Below, piece after piece: positions 32,615 through 41,966 of a stretch of 64,000 nt of DNA (position 1 is its first letter; each line of letters begins with the position of its first letter). The notes below the pieces were generated by a model, which was not told the origin of the DNA, did not search any database, and worked only from the letters and a program-made list of their open reading frames with translations. Source of the stretch: Choricystis sp. odSpoLacu1 (taxonomy: Eukaryota > Chlorophyta > Trebouxiophyceae); assembly GCA_958009055.1 (NCBI GenBank), contig OY253663.1:124001-188000 (forward strand), given 5' to 3'. A program made the position numbers and the translations under genes.

Positions 32615-34349
32615 ATGACGCCACCACACACGATGGAGACGACACACACCGTGCCGGCGTTTCACAAGGTAGGTGGGGAGAGAGAGTGACGCACGCTCCG
32701 CGTCGCGAGACTCCAATTGCGTGGTGGCCCCCGCCTCCCTTGTCACCGCACACTTCTGCCTCTCGCCTCGTTCCAACGAGGGAAGTGTGCAGGCATTGCT
32801 TACGCGGGTAGAGAAGGCTGCAGATGGCGTGAGAGGCAGCACACTGCTTTCAAATGCGCGCGCTTTTTCGCGCGCTCACTCGAACGAAACTCAAACCCTC
32901 CCCTTTCCCCACAGCCCTCACACTCGGACGACGCCCGCGCCGCGTCCTGGGCGGCCGCCGCCCCCACCCGCGCCTCCTCCCTGCTGACGGCGGCCCAGCT
33001 GGACGCGCTGTGGTCTGCCGTCCGCGGCGCCGCACGCGCGCGCACGCCGCCCCCAGCGCCCCTGCCCAGCGACCGAGACGACGACGCCTGCGACGACCGC
33101 CCCCCCTCTCCCGACGCGGCAGGCGCCGTGCTGGACTACGCCGCCTTTCGCCGCGCGGCGGCGGGGGCGGCGGCGCGGGCGGGGCCCGCCGCTGCTCGCC
33201 TGTTGACAGCGCGCGCGTTTCTGCGGCTGGCGGTGGATGGCGAGGTGGACGCGGACGCGTTGTGCGACTACTTGGGACAGAGGGCGGGCCAGCTGCAGAT
33301 GGTGAGAGAAAGAGAGAGAGAGAGGGGGTGAGAAGAGGCGGAAGCACGCACACAACAACAACCATACACTGACCCCCCCCCCACCCCACACACCCTGCAG
33401 CACGTCCACCTTTCCTGCTTCGACGCCGACGGCGACGGCTGGCTGACCGCGGATGAAGCCACCTCCTTCGCGGCTGCCACCCTGCCCCAGCTCGCGCGGT
33501 CTGGTGTTGGCGCCGCGTTCGTGGGGGCCCTCCCCTTCCCCGACCACGCCGCCCTGGCCGCCCGCAAGCTGGTCTTCTTCCATGGGAGGCGTGGGCGGCT
33601 GCGTGTGCGGGACGTGCTCGCGGGAGGGCCCCTGGCTGAGCTGCTGGACCTCGCGTCGCCGTCTGCGCCGCGCCCCCGCGCCCCGGACGGCGCGCCGGAC
33701 GACCCCTCCCCCCCCCCCCACCCCGCCCGGCGGCCCCCCCGACAACTGGTTCTCCGCGTCGTCAGCCGCCACCGCGGCCGCCGCCTTTGCGGCTGCCGCG
33801 GGCGGCACCGGCGGCGTGGCTGCACCCGCGCTCGCGGGCCTCGGCGACGGCACGCTCTCCCCCCTCTTCGCCGCCCGCCTGGTGGAAGAACGCGCCACCA
33901 CGCGGGCCGGCCTCGCCCTGGCAGACTTCATAGACTTCCTGCTGGCCTGGTCGGCGAGGGGGCACCCGGCAAGCGTGCGGTGGTTGTGGCCCGCCCTCGA
34001 CGTGCGGGGCGCCGGCCACCTCACCCGCCGTGACGTGGAGACTCTCTTCTCCCCCGTGCGCGACCTGTGGATTGAGCGTGGCCAGTACGACGGCCTGCGC
34101 CCGGCTGATGTGGCCAGCGAAGTGTTCGACATTGTGCGGCCGTTGGGTGGTGATACGATCACACTCTCAGATCTCCTAGCCTGCCCCCTGGCCGGCACCG
34201 TCGTCGGCCTGCTGGCCGATGTGGGCGCGTTTTGGGAGCACGATTCCAGGGAACTGGTGCTGCAGGCGGCCGCCCTGGGGGGCGAGTGGGAGGAGGAGGA
34301 GGAGGGAGAAGGGGACGGCGGCGACAGCGACGCGGCGACGTGTGCTTAG
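32615..34349 (+). CDS. PP2A B'' regulatory subunit, TON2/PPP2R3C type
   Basis: Targets protein phosphatase 2A to microtubule-organising sites (TONNEAU2/FASS in plants, PPP2R3C in animals). Exons 32615..32668, 32915..33301 and 33401..34349, all phase 0. N-terminal EF-hand-like part: FDADGDGWLTADEA (about residue 152), KLVFFHGRRGRLRVRDVL, then NWFSASSA. The second EF-hand region shows GDGTLSPLF, FIDFLLAW, LDVRGAGHLTRRDVETLF, DLWIERGQYDG, and the diagnostic ITLSDLLACPLAGTVVGLL and FWEHDSRE. These match TON2 in order and spacing. The tail is an acidic EEEEEGEGDGG run. One frame slip in the C-rich run at 33708-33725. Start lies 120 bp from the divergent NELF-A-like gene. Confidence 0.88.
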
Positions 34350-34519
34350 AAAGAGAAGAAAAAAAACTCACCGAAAAGGTGAATGCCCTTGTATTGAAAC
34401 CAAACAGACTGTGAAAATTGCTGACACGTGTGCGGGGGAGGGCGAGGGAAGGTTTGAAAGTGAAAAAAACGAGTCGAGCCGCCCCAGTCTCGCATTTGCT
34501 CTTTTTTTCGGAGGGCGCC

Positions 34520-35636
34520 ATGTCGGCCGCCGCCCCGCCCGTCGACCCCGCCGCCACACTAGACCCGATGACAGTTGCCCTACCCCCAACACTAGACCCG
34601 GAGACAGCGGCCCTCCATGCTGCTGCCGCCGCGGGCGACGTTGACGCCGTGCGCGCCGCGCTGGCCGCCTCGGCCGACGCAGCGGCCCAGGACGTCACCA
34701 CCGGCCGCTCCGCCCTGCACCTCGCAGCAGCAGCCGGTTCCGAGACTTGTGTGACCGCCCTGCTGCAAGCAGGAGCCCCCTGGAACGCGGTGGACAGACA
34801 GGGCGCGTGCCCCGGGGACCTGGCCAACGCCTCTGGCGCGGCCGACGCAGCGGCCGCGCTGTTCACCCACGCCGTGCGCTGCGAGCTGTTGCTGGGGTCG
34901 CTGGACGAGGCAGGGCATGATGACCCCGACGCTGGGGATGGCAGCTACTTGAACTCAAGTGCTGCGTTCGACGCGACAGGAGACACTCTTGACGGACTCC
35001 GCAGGCCGCGGCGTCATGATGGCGTGGGAGGCGCCCCTCATGACCGCCCACGCCGCCCTGTCCGCCAAGGGGGCGGCCGCGGGGCCAGCGCTGAATGTGG
35101 GGCATGGACTGGGGTTGTTTGATGAGGCACTCGCTTCTGCTCTCTCGTCCACAGAGGGCGGCGCGTGCCCTGCAACCCACGTGATCTGTGAAGCCCACCC
35201 CACCGTGCTGGCCCGCATGGAGGAGCGCACGTGGGGCGAGCGGGCCACCATCGTGGCGGGGAGGTGGCAGGACGCGCTGCCCGACGGGCGCCTGCTGGCC
35301 GCCACGGGCGGCCGCCCCTATGGTTCCATTTTCTACGACACGTTTGGCGACGGCGACGCCGGCCTCACCACCTTCCTGGACGCCCTCCCCTCCCTGCTGG
35401 CGCGCGACGGCGTCGCCTCCTTCTTCAACGGGTGCGCCGCCGACAACCCCTTCTTCCACGCGGTGGCCTGTGAAACCATCCGCCTGCGCCTGGCGGCCGC
35501 CGGCCTGGCGTGCGAGTACGTGGCCCTGCCCCTGCCCCCGGCCGCGTCGGCGGATGAAACGTGGGCGGCGGTGGGCAACAAGTATTGGCAGCTGGGCACG
35601 TACTCTCTTCCCGTGATCACGTGGACAGAGGATTGA
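34520..35636 (+). CDS. RMT2-type protein arginine N-methyltransferase (ankyrin + SAM domain)
   Basis: RMT2 of yeast makes delta-N-methylarginine on ribosomal protein L12; homologues occur in fungi and plants. The N-terminal half has ankyrin repeats (ETAALHAAAAAGDVDAVRAAL; GRSALHLAAAAGSETCVTALL). The methyltransferase half shows GVMMAWEAPLM, the SAM-binding LNVGHGLGLFD, ICEAHPTVLARM, VAGRWQDALPD, FYDTFGD, FFNGCAADNPFFHAV and the ending NKYWQLGTYSLPV, matching RMT2 along its whole length. The two halves lie in different frames; the change occurs at about 34975-34990 (GACACTCTTGAC), not in a homopolymer, needing one extra or two missing bases. About 372 aa once joined. A TGTAA motif is at 35687. 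Confidence 0.86.
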
Positions 35637-35736
35637 ACCCTGTTTTCTTTTTTTCCTGGCACGGGTGGCCGATACACACCGCCGTGTGTAACAGCCCGCG
35701 CGCGCGTTTTTTCCCTCCCCACACATACACACGCAA

Positions 35737-36462
35737 TCACTTGCGCTTCAGCGGCGCCGCCCCCAGCAGCTCCAACCATTCGAGCCCCTCCCCCAGGACC
35801 GGGGCGGCGGCCACCCTGTCCACCGCCGCCGGCCGGGGCGCCTGCACCACACGCACGGCAGCCGGCCGCGCCGCGACCGCTGCCGCCGCGTCGGCCGCGG
35901 CCGCGGCGCCCGCCGCCGCCCCCCGTGCCGCAGCCACGCCGGCCCTCAGGTCGGCCAGGGAGGCTCGCGTGCGCGCCTTGAAGGCGGTGAGGTCGGCCGC
36001 CATGGCGTCGACGCGGGCGGCGAGGGCGGCGAGGGCGGCCGGGATGGCGACTGCCGCCTCCTCCAGAGCCGCCACCCGCCCCCCCAGCCGACTCTCCAGG
36101 GTGGATGGAGGGGCACGGTGGCCCGTCTCTGTCTCATGGGGCGTGTCGGCCTCGCGGTCGGACGCGTTGTCGTCGTCGTCGTCGTCGCACGAGCACCAGC
36201 CGTGGCGCGGGGGAGGGCCCGCGGCGGCAGCGTGGGCGGCGGCGGCGGCGGAGGCACGGGCGGAGGCGCGCAGCGAGGCTTCGGCGGGGGTGAGGCGGAG
36301 GGCCGCCAAGTCGGAGACGGTGGGCTGGGAGGTTGGGAGAGGTGGTGGTTGGTCTTCCCGTGCGCGCGGAGCGACGAGAGGTGGAAAGGCGCCCGCGCGG
36401 GCAGGCGATCCTCCCCACCACCCACTCACGTCCCACTCTGGCCGTCTGCGGTGACCAGGCAT
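35737..36462 (-). CDS. Unknown Ala-rich coiled-coil protein
   Basis: No family recognised. Exons 36462..36430 (MPGHRRRPEWD) and 36324..35737 join in phase 0 through a GTGAGTG...CCCAG intron. The protein has an Ala-rich N-terminal helix (SDLAALRLTPAEASLR), an acidic CDDDDDDNASDRE patch, then a predicted coiled coil of about 90 residues (LESRLGGRVAALEEA, AARVDAMAADLTAFKAR, SLADLRAGVAAARGA) and a C-terminal hydrophobic LEWLELLGAAPLKRK. The heptad-like spacing fits a dimerising scaffold. Intact frame, 206 aa. Its 3' end faces RMT2 with 100 bp between. Confidence 0.6.
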   Translation of the reverse strand: MPGHRRRPEWDVSGWWGGSPARAGAFPPLVAPRAREDQPPPLPTSQPTVSDLAALRLTPAEASLRASARASAAAAAHAAAAGPPPRHGWCSCDDDDDDNASDREADTPHETETGHRAPPSTLESRLGGRVAALEEAAVAIPAALAALAARVDAMAADLTAFKARTRASLADLRAGVAAARGAAAGAAAAADAAAAVAARPAAVRVVQAPRPAAVDRVAAAPVLGEGLEWLELLGAAPLKRK

Positions 36463-36656
36463 GGCGGTCTGGTCTGGGTCCCTGGGCGCGGGAGGCGGGA
36501 GAGAGAGAGGGGGGGCGCCCGACACGCTCAGCGTGTGTGTGAGAGCGCGGCTGTTTTTCTTTTGTTTTTTTTTTTCGCTTCAGACACACCCCACAAAACG
36601 GTCGCCCCTCCACCGCCCGTTGTCCCCCCCCCCCCCACACACACACAAACACTCAC

Positions 36657-37727
36657 ATGGCGGCCTCCACCGATGACGCTGTGGTGGAGGACGGCGTGCT
36701 CAAGGTTTGTGCATGTGTGTGTTAAAAGGCGGGGGAGGGTGACCGCCCGGTTTGGCGTGCCCCTCCAACCCACCGCCCCCTCCTCCCTCCCTCCCTCTCC
36801 CCAGTCGCTCTGCGGCTACACTTGGCCCGGCATCGAGTGGGGCGAGCCTCCAGGGCCCAAGTACACATTTTTTGAGGTGAGAGAGAGGTGGGGGGGCCGT
36901 GTGCGGGAGGGGGGTGTCCCCCTTGCTGCCAACCCACCCCTTTTCCTTCTCACCCTTCTCACCCCGCCCGCCCACCCCTTCCACCTCCTTCCCACCAGTA
37001 CATGGACGCCATCTGCGCCGACGACCTGGCCCGCGTCCTGGCCATTGAAGCCACCGACGGCGGCGTGTGGTGGACCCCCACTCTCGATCGGGGGGCGGGC
37101 GCGCCCCTCCACACGGCGGCAGGGGCGGGCGCCCTCTCCGTCACTCGCCACCTGCTGGACACACGCCGCGTCCCCGTCAACCAGAGGGACAGCGTGAGTG
37201 GAGCCACCCCCCTGCACTGGGCGGCGGCGGCGGCGCATGATCGGGGGGCGGGGGCCATGGCCGCGTTTGGGGTGCTGCTCGCTCGTGGCGGCGACCCCGA
37301 CACCCGCGCCCTGCGCGCCTCCTCCCCCTCCTGCTCCGCCCTGCCGCCCACCCCCATTGACGCCGCTGTCGCTGTGGGCCACGGGTGGGCGCCTGGGGAG
37401 GTGCGGGCCCGGCTGGCGGAGGCGGTGGCCGCCGCCTCGTCGATCGCGAAACGCCCCGTCGTCCCCGCCCCCTCCGCCCGCGTGGCCCCCGCTGGGGCCG
37501 CCCTGCTGGCCGCCTGGTCCGCGCGCCCGCCGTCCCCGCCCCCGCTCCCCGGGTGGCGGCCGCCGACGCCCGCCGGGTGGGCGGGGGCGCAGGGCGTGCG
37601 GCGGGTGACCGCTGCTGAAGGATGGCGCCCCGCGGGCAGCCCGGGGGACGGGTGGGCGAGGGTCAGGCCGGCCACCGCGGCCGAGCTGGCGGCGCGGGCG
37701 GCGGCGGTGGCGGCGGTGGTGGAGTGA
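36657..37727 (+). CDS. Ankyrin repeat protein
   Basis: Three exons, 36657..36704, 36805..36876, 36999..37727, all phase 0; 282 aa, unbroken. The N-terminus holds a short Trp/Pro-rich segment (CGYTWPGIEWGEPPGPKYTFFEY). Two to three ankyrin repeats follow: APLHTAAGAGALSVTRHLLD, GATPLHWAAAAAH, and a degenerate one ending TPIDAAVAVGHGW. The C-terminal part is Pro/Ala-rich with recurring GWRP/GWARVRP units. The fixed WPGIEWGEPPGPKY box before ankyrin repeats might define a family, but I cannot name it. Probably a protein-interaction adaptor. Confidence 0.72.
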
Positions 37728-37890
37728 GAGGGAGGGGAGAGAGGTTTTTTGTGTGTGGGTTTGCGCTCGTGTCGAAAGCAAAGAAAATTGAAAAAAAGAA
37801 TCAACACACACACACACACACAGACACAACAGAGACAGGGGGGCATTCTTTGGCAAGCGTTTCAATGGCACCAGGTGGGGAGAGGAAGGT

Positions 37891-37921
<31 letters not shown>
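37891..37921. repeat. 31-nt poly-G tract
   Basis: Uninterrupted run of 31 G between the convergent ankyrin and TLC genes, in or after both 3' UTRs. Strong G-quadruplex potential. Confidence 0.95.
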
Positions 37922-37969
37922 CGTCGTGTCGGCGGCACACTCTCCCCACACACTCTCCCCCCCCCCCTC

Positions 37970-38896
37970 TCACTCCCGCTTCGTGCCCGCCCCCCGCGCC
38001 AGCGCCCGCCGCGCCGCCTTGGCAATGGCCACCATCCAGTAGACATTGAGAATGTAGCCCACCATGAACAGAGACACCACGACCTTGTGCCCCGCCGGCA
38101 TGGTCGGCGCGCCCCACACATCCCGCACAGCAGCCAGGTGCAGCAGGCCCGCCCCATAGAACACGATGCGGGCCAGGAAGAAGAGGGCGGCCACGAGGAC
38201 GCCGTTCCACAGGTAGAGGGGGCCGTGCTTTTGGTTGGTGGCGGCCAGGTGCCACCTCAGGTTGACGAACGGGGTGGACACCTCACAAAAGGACAGCCAC
38301 ACAAACGGGAACGCCATGATGGAGTGGGCCAGCACGTAGGCGGCGCACGGGGCGAAGAGGGCGTGGTGGAGGAGGCCGGACGGGTCGTTGAGGTCGGCGT
38401 AGAACGTGATCATCGCGATCAAGTCGTAACACAGGTAACCGAGAAAGATGCGGGCAAAGACGTCGGGGGCCCAGGCGTAGCCGACGACCGAGGCGGCGCG
38501 GGGGAGGGACCAGGTTTCGGCGAGGCAGACGAGGGAGCCTGTCGGAAGCGTGGGGGGTGGGTCGGTGGAGAGGGGGGTGCATTGGTGTCCCCGCAGCCAC
38601 ACGCTCTCCCTGCCCTCCCCCCTCTCCCCTCGGCACGCACACTTCACACACACGCACACACACAACCATCACTCACCCAGCGTCAGCACGACCGCGTGCA
38701 GCGTCGACACGACGCGCAGGTTCCACTCGATCGCGTCCGACCGCTTGAGCCGCACACTGCGGGGCAGGGCGGCCCCCGTCCAGTGCAGCACGATGAACCC
38801 GGCCGCACACACGGCGGCGGAGGCGGCGATGGTGGCGGGGCCGGAGCCCGGCTTGGCGTCCGGCGGGGGGACGGACAGGCGGGCGAGGACGTCCAT
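37970..38896 (-). CDS. TLC-domain (TRAM-LAG1-CLN8) multi-pass membrane protein
   Basis: TLC proteins are ER-membrane lipid sensors or enzymes; this resembles the TMEM56/TLCD group rather than ceramide synthase. Exons 38896..38677 and 38538..37970, phase 1, 262 aa, intact. Seven or so hydrophobic helices: IAASAAVCAAGFIVLHW, LRVVSTLHAVVLTLGSL, IFLGYLCYDLIAMITF, LLHHALFAPCAAYVLAH, then FPFVWLSFCEVSTPFVNLRW (the conserved E-x-S-x-P-x-x-N/LR-W), LVAALFFLARIVFYG and VVVSLFMVGYILNVYW. The HH pair and the E-S-T-P-F-N-RW block are TLC hallmarks. C-terminus is basic (AARRALARGAGTKRE). Substrate cannot be inferred. Confidence 0.88.
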
Positions 38897-39103
38897 TGGG
38901 AAAGTGGGGAGGGGGAACGTGTGCGTTGTGTATCCGACGCAAAGGCGCACACGCGTGTTTGCTCTCGCCGCGGCGTGTTTTGGGGTGGGCGTGAGGAAAA
39001 GACGAAATGAAAAAAAAAAACTGAGCGCAAAACGAAAAAGCGTTTCGTTTCGGTTCGACACATCGCTGGACGCACGCGGCTCACACCGCCGCCACACTCA
39101 ATC

Positions 39104-40408
39104 ATGGCGTCCCGCACATTTGTGGGCACCCAGTGCCACACGCTGGCCGCCCTGCCGTTTGCACCTGCCGCGGGGGGAGGGGACGCGGAAGGCGTCGTCG
39201 CCGCGCACAGGCTGCTGGCAGCCGGCGGGTGGAACCAGGACGCAGAGGTGTGTGGAAATGAAAGTGGAGTGTGTTGATTGCTTGGTGGCAGATTCAGGGG
39301 GCTGGGGGAAGAGCGCAGGATGGAGGACGGGGGCGCAGGCCATTCGTTTCCGTTTTTCGACCGACCCTCCTCCCTTCCTCACAGTCCTACCTCCTCGCCT
39401 GCCTCGACCTGGCCATCACCCTGCCGTCCCCCTCCGCTTCCGCCGCGGGCGCCACCCCCACCGCGTCCGTGTCCGAGGTGGCGGCGTGGCGCCCTCCCGC
39501 CCGCGTGACGGCAACAACCGCTGGTGCCCCCACCCCGGGAGCCGCCCTCCTTGTCGCCGGCACGGCGGACGGGTCCCTCTGCCGCCTGCGCCTGCGCGTG
39601 CCCACGGCCCCCGGGGCGTCCGTGGCGGACGCAGAGCTCGACGACTCGGGCGGCACAGACCACGACGGCGCCGGCCTGGTCCCCTGGCGCGCCGCCGCCC
39701 ACGCCGGCGCCGTCACCGCCGTCTCCCTTGACGCCTCGTCCTCCCGCCTCGTCTCCGGCGGCGCAGACGGCGCGCTGTGCGTGACAGACGTTTCTGCAGG
39801 CCGCGGCGCCGGCCCCGCCTCCCCCCCCATCCTGCCGCCCTGCCCTTCCGTCACCATCGTGGACGCGGCCTGGCGGACGGCAGCCGACGTGGCCACACTG
39901 GCGGCGGGGGGGGGGCGCGTGCGTGTGGGACGTCCGCGTTTCTTCTTCCTCCCCTTCCGCGCGCGCGCCCCCCCCCCCCCTCCCCGACCGACGCCGGCAC
40001 CCGCCTGGCCGTCACCCCCGCCCTCCCCCACGCCTTGGTGGTGGGGACGCGCGGAGGGAGGGTCGACCTGCTGGATGTGAGGTGCTTGGCGCGCGGCGCG
40101 ACCGCGACCGCCGCACTGCCCCCCGCCCCCCCCCCACCCCGAGGGCGCCGTCACGGCCCTCACCTTTGACACGCTGCCCTCGTTGGGTGGGGGGCCGCCC
40201 GTGCTGTTCACGACGGCGGGGGGGGCGCTGGCCAGCGCAGCGTTTGGTGGAGGGGGGGGGCGGAGGGAGTGAGGCGCCCGCCGCGGCGACGCTTCTCTAC
40301 CGCGAGCGCTGCGGCGCCGCGGTGGCCCTGGCGCTGGATGGGGGGGGCGCCGACACCGTGGTGGCCACCGACCACGAGTGCCTGGTGTACTTGAGGCGGG
40401 GTGGGTGA
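39104..40408 (+). CDS. WD40 protein, Nup43-like
   Basis: Exons 39104..39247 and from 39385, phase 0. Beta-propeller blades are seen as SYLLACLDLAITL, ALLVAGTADGSLCRLRL, HAGAVTAVSLDASSSRLVSGGADGALCVTDV, VWDVR (frame +1), HALVVGTRGGRVDLLDVR, GAVTALTFDTLP and the closing DTVVATDHECLVYLRR. The order (a first blade with a variable acidic loop, then HAG-GADG and DVR blades) resembles Nup43, a Y-complex nucleoporin, but other WD proteins are possible. The frame slips at several C/G runs (about 39907-39915, 39969-39979, 40127-40140, 40245), so the deduced protein is provisional. It starts 207 bp from the divergent TLC gene. Confidence 0.55.
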
Positions 40409-40497
40409 AAGGAGAGGAGGGAGGGAGAACGTGATTGGTCCGCGTTTTTTTCTTTCCTTGCCTGCAGAACAGGAACACGTTTTTTCCGTCTGAGGTT

Positions 40498-41136
40498 CTA
40501 CACCAGTGCATCCCCCGCGCCCGCAATCAGAGGGCCCGCCGTGCGCGCCACCAGCGCTGCCAGGGCCCCCACTTTCACCGCCTCCCCCGCCACGTAGGCA
40601 CCATGCAGCACGGCGGGCGGGGGAGTCTGCCCCCTCACCCTGTCCCTGATCGCCGCCACGGCAGCCGTCCGCTCCGGCCGGCCACCCGGCAAAGACGATG
40701 TCGCGATGACGTGGAGCGCGCGCGCGTCCAGGGCGGGAGTCAGTAAGGCGACATCCAACGCTAGGGCGGCCAAGGGGGGGGCGGCGAGGCACACGACGCC
40801 GCGCGGCGCGGCGCCACGCGCCAGCGCCAGCACCAGCCCCGACGCCAACCCGACTTCACACGCGTTGAGGGCGGCAAACACGTGGCGCCCCGCGTCGACG
40901 GCGGCCGCGGTGTCGAGGGTGGGGGCACGAAACTTGGTCCACGCCTCGGTGAAGGAGGTGGCGCCGAGGTAGGCAGCCCACACTGTGCCAAGCAGTGACA
41001 CTGACACGGGTGGAGGCAGCGTCGCAGCGGCAGTCATGGAGGCGGCCGCGTAGGTCGCTGCTAGGGCGGCGCGGTGGGGCACGGGGGAGGGGAGGGGGGG
41101 GCGGCGGGCGCGCGGAGGGGGGAGGGTCGGCGGCAT
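40498..41136 (-). CDS. Small multi-helix membrane protein
   Basis: 212 aa from ATG 41136 (an internal ATG at 41037 gives a shorter form, MTAAATLPPP). Four hydrophobic segments: VSVSLLGTVWAAYLGATSF, VFAALNACEVGLASGLVLALA, GVVCLAAPPLAALALDVALL, VGALAALVARTAGPLIAGA. Between helices 1 and 2 is TEAWTKFRAPTLDTAAAVDAGRHVF, a segment that recalls TMEM205/DUF4149-type proteins of cyanobacteria and plants. The match is by impression only. Frame intact. It faces the Nup43-like gene 89 bp away and is divergent from the LSM11-like gene with 134 bp between starts. Confidence 0.6.
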   Translation of the reverse strand: MPPTLPPPRARRPPLPSPVPHRAALAATYAAASMTAAATLPPPVSVSLLGTVWAAYLGATSFTEAWTKFRAPTLDTAAAVDAGRHVFAALNACEVGLASGLVLALARGAAPRGVVCLAAPPLAALALDVALLTPALDARALHVIATSSLPGGRPERTAAVAAIRDRVRGQTPPPAVLHGAYVAGEAVKVGALAALVARTAGPLIAGAGDALV

Positions 41137-41270
41137 TGAACGCGCGTCGTTGGTAAAGTCACATTTGGTGTGTGATTTTTAACCTCCAAAAAAACGCGGG
41201 CCGCAACGCGTGCGCCGCGTACCTCTTCCACCCTCATGACGCAACCACACACACACACGCACTGACCCCC

Positions 41271-41861
41271 ATGCACCGCCCCCCCGACCCCCGCCTCGAC
41301 TTTACGTCCCCCTTTTTCGAAGCGGCTGCCGCCCTCGCCCACCCCACCCTGCGCCCCCCCATCCCGTCCGCTCCGGCCCTGGACAATGTGGCTGCCTGCC
41401 GCGTGCTGCTGCCTGAAGGCCACCCCGCGGCCGTGCCGGCTGGAGGGCGGCCGCGCGCGGTGGCGGCGCCGCGCCGCGCAGCACCCCGCCCCCCCGCCCC
41501 CCCCCGCACCCGCCTGCTAGACGACATAGCGACCGCTGCGGGTGGGGCGGGGCCGTTGGCTCCGTTGCTGGCAGCGTACACGGCGAAAGGCAGAGTCCGC
41601 GTCACCACGCGGCACGCGCTCGGCGTTCGGGGAGTCGCGGTCGGCACGCTGGCCGCCTTTGACCGCCACGTCAACCTGGTGTTGACGAATGCAACGGAAG
41701 AGTACACTGTCAGGCTGCCGGTGGAGAGGGAGAGGCAGGGTGTGGGCGCCAACGGCGAGCCGCGGACGCCGCGGCGGTGTCACAAACTAGATGCCCGCAC
41801 GCGGCGGTTGGCAACCGTGTTTGTGAGGGGGGATGCGGTGGTGGCGGTCAGCTTGGTGTGA
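41271..41861 (+). CDS. LSM11-like Sm protein
   Basis: In animals LSM11 is a U7 snRNP-specific Sm protein needed for histone mRNA 3'-end cleavage. Single exon, 196 aa, intact. The N-terminus PRLDFTSPFFEAAAALA...PPIPSAPALDNVAACR matches human LSM11's start (PRLDVSSDSFDPLLALY...PPIPYPNAPCFNNVAEY) in order and spacing. The Sm fold is GPLAPLLAAYTAKGRVRVTT, then GLRG-type HALGVRGVAVGTLAAFDRHVNLVL (Sm1), a short linker, and RRLATVFVRGDAVVAVSL (Sm2 with the RG). The AFD-x-x-x-N-L-x-L and FIRG-type motifs are typical of Sm proteins. Linker between Sm1 and Sm2 is about 30 aa, shorter than human. A TGTAA motif lies at 41887. Confidence 0.72.
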   Translation: MHRPPDPRLDFTSPFFEAAAALAHPTLRPPIPSAPALDNVAACRVLLPEGHPAAVPAGGRPRAVAAPRRAAPRPPAPPRTRLLDDIATAAGGAGPLAPLLAAYTAKGRVRVTTRHALGVRGVAVGTLAAFDRHVNLVLTNATEEYTVRLPVERERQGVGANGEPRTPRRCHKLDARTRRLATVFVRGDAVVAVSLV

Positions 41862-41966
41862 AGAGGGAGAGAGAGAGAGAGAGGGTTGTAATTGTGATCG
41901 ATCGCGAACTGTTTTGTTTTCAACCCAAAACCCCTGCTCTCCTTCTCTCCCTCCCTCCTTCCTCCC

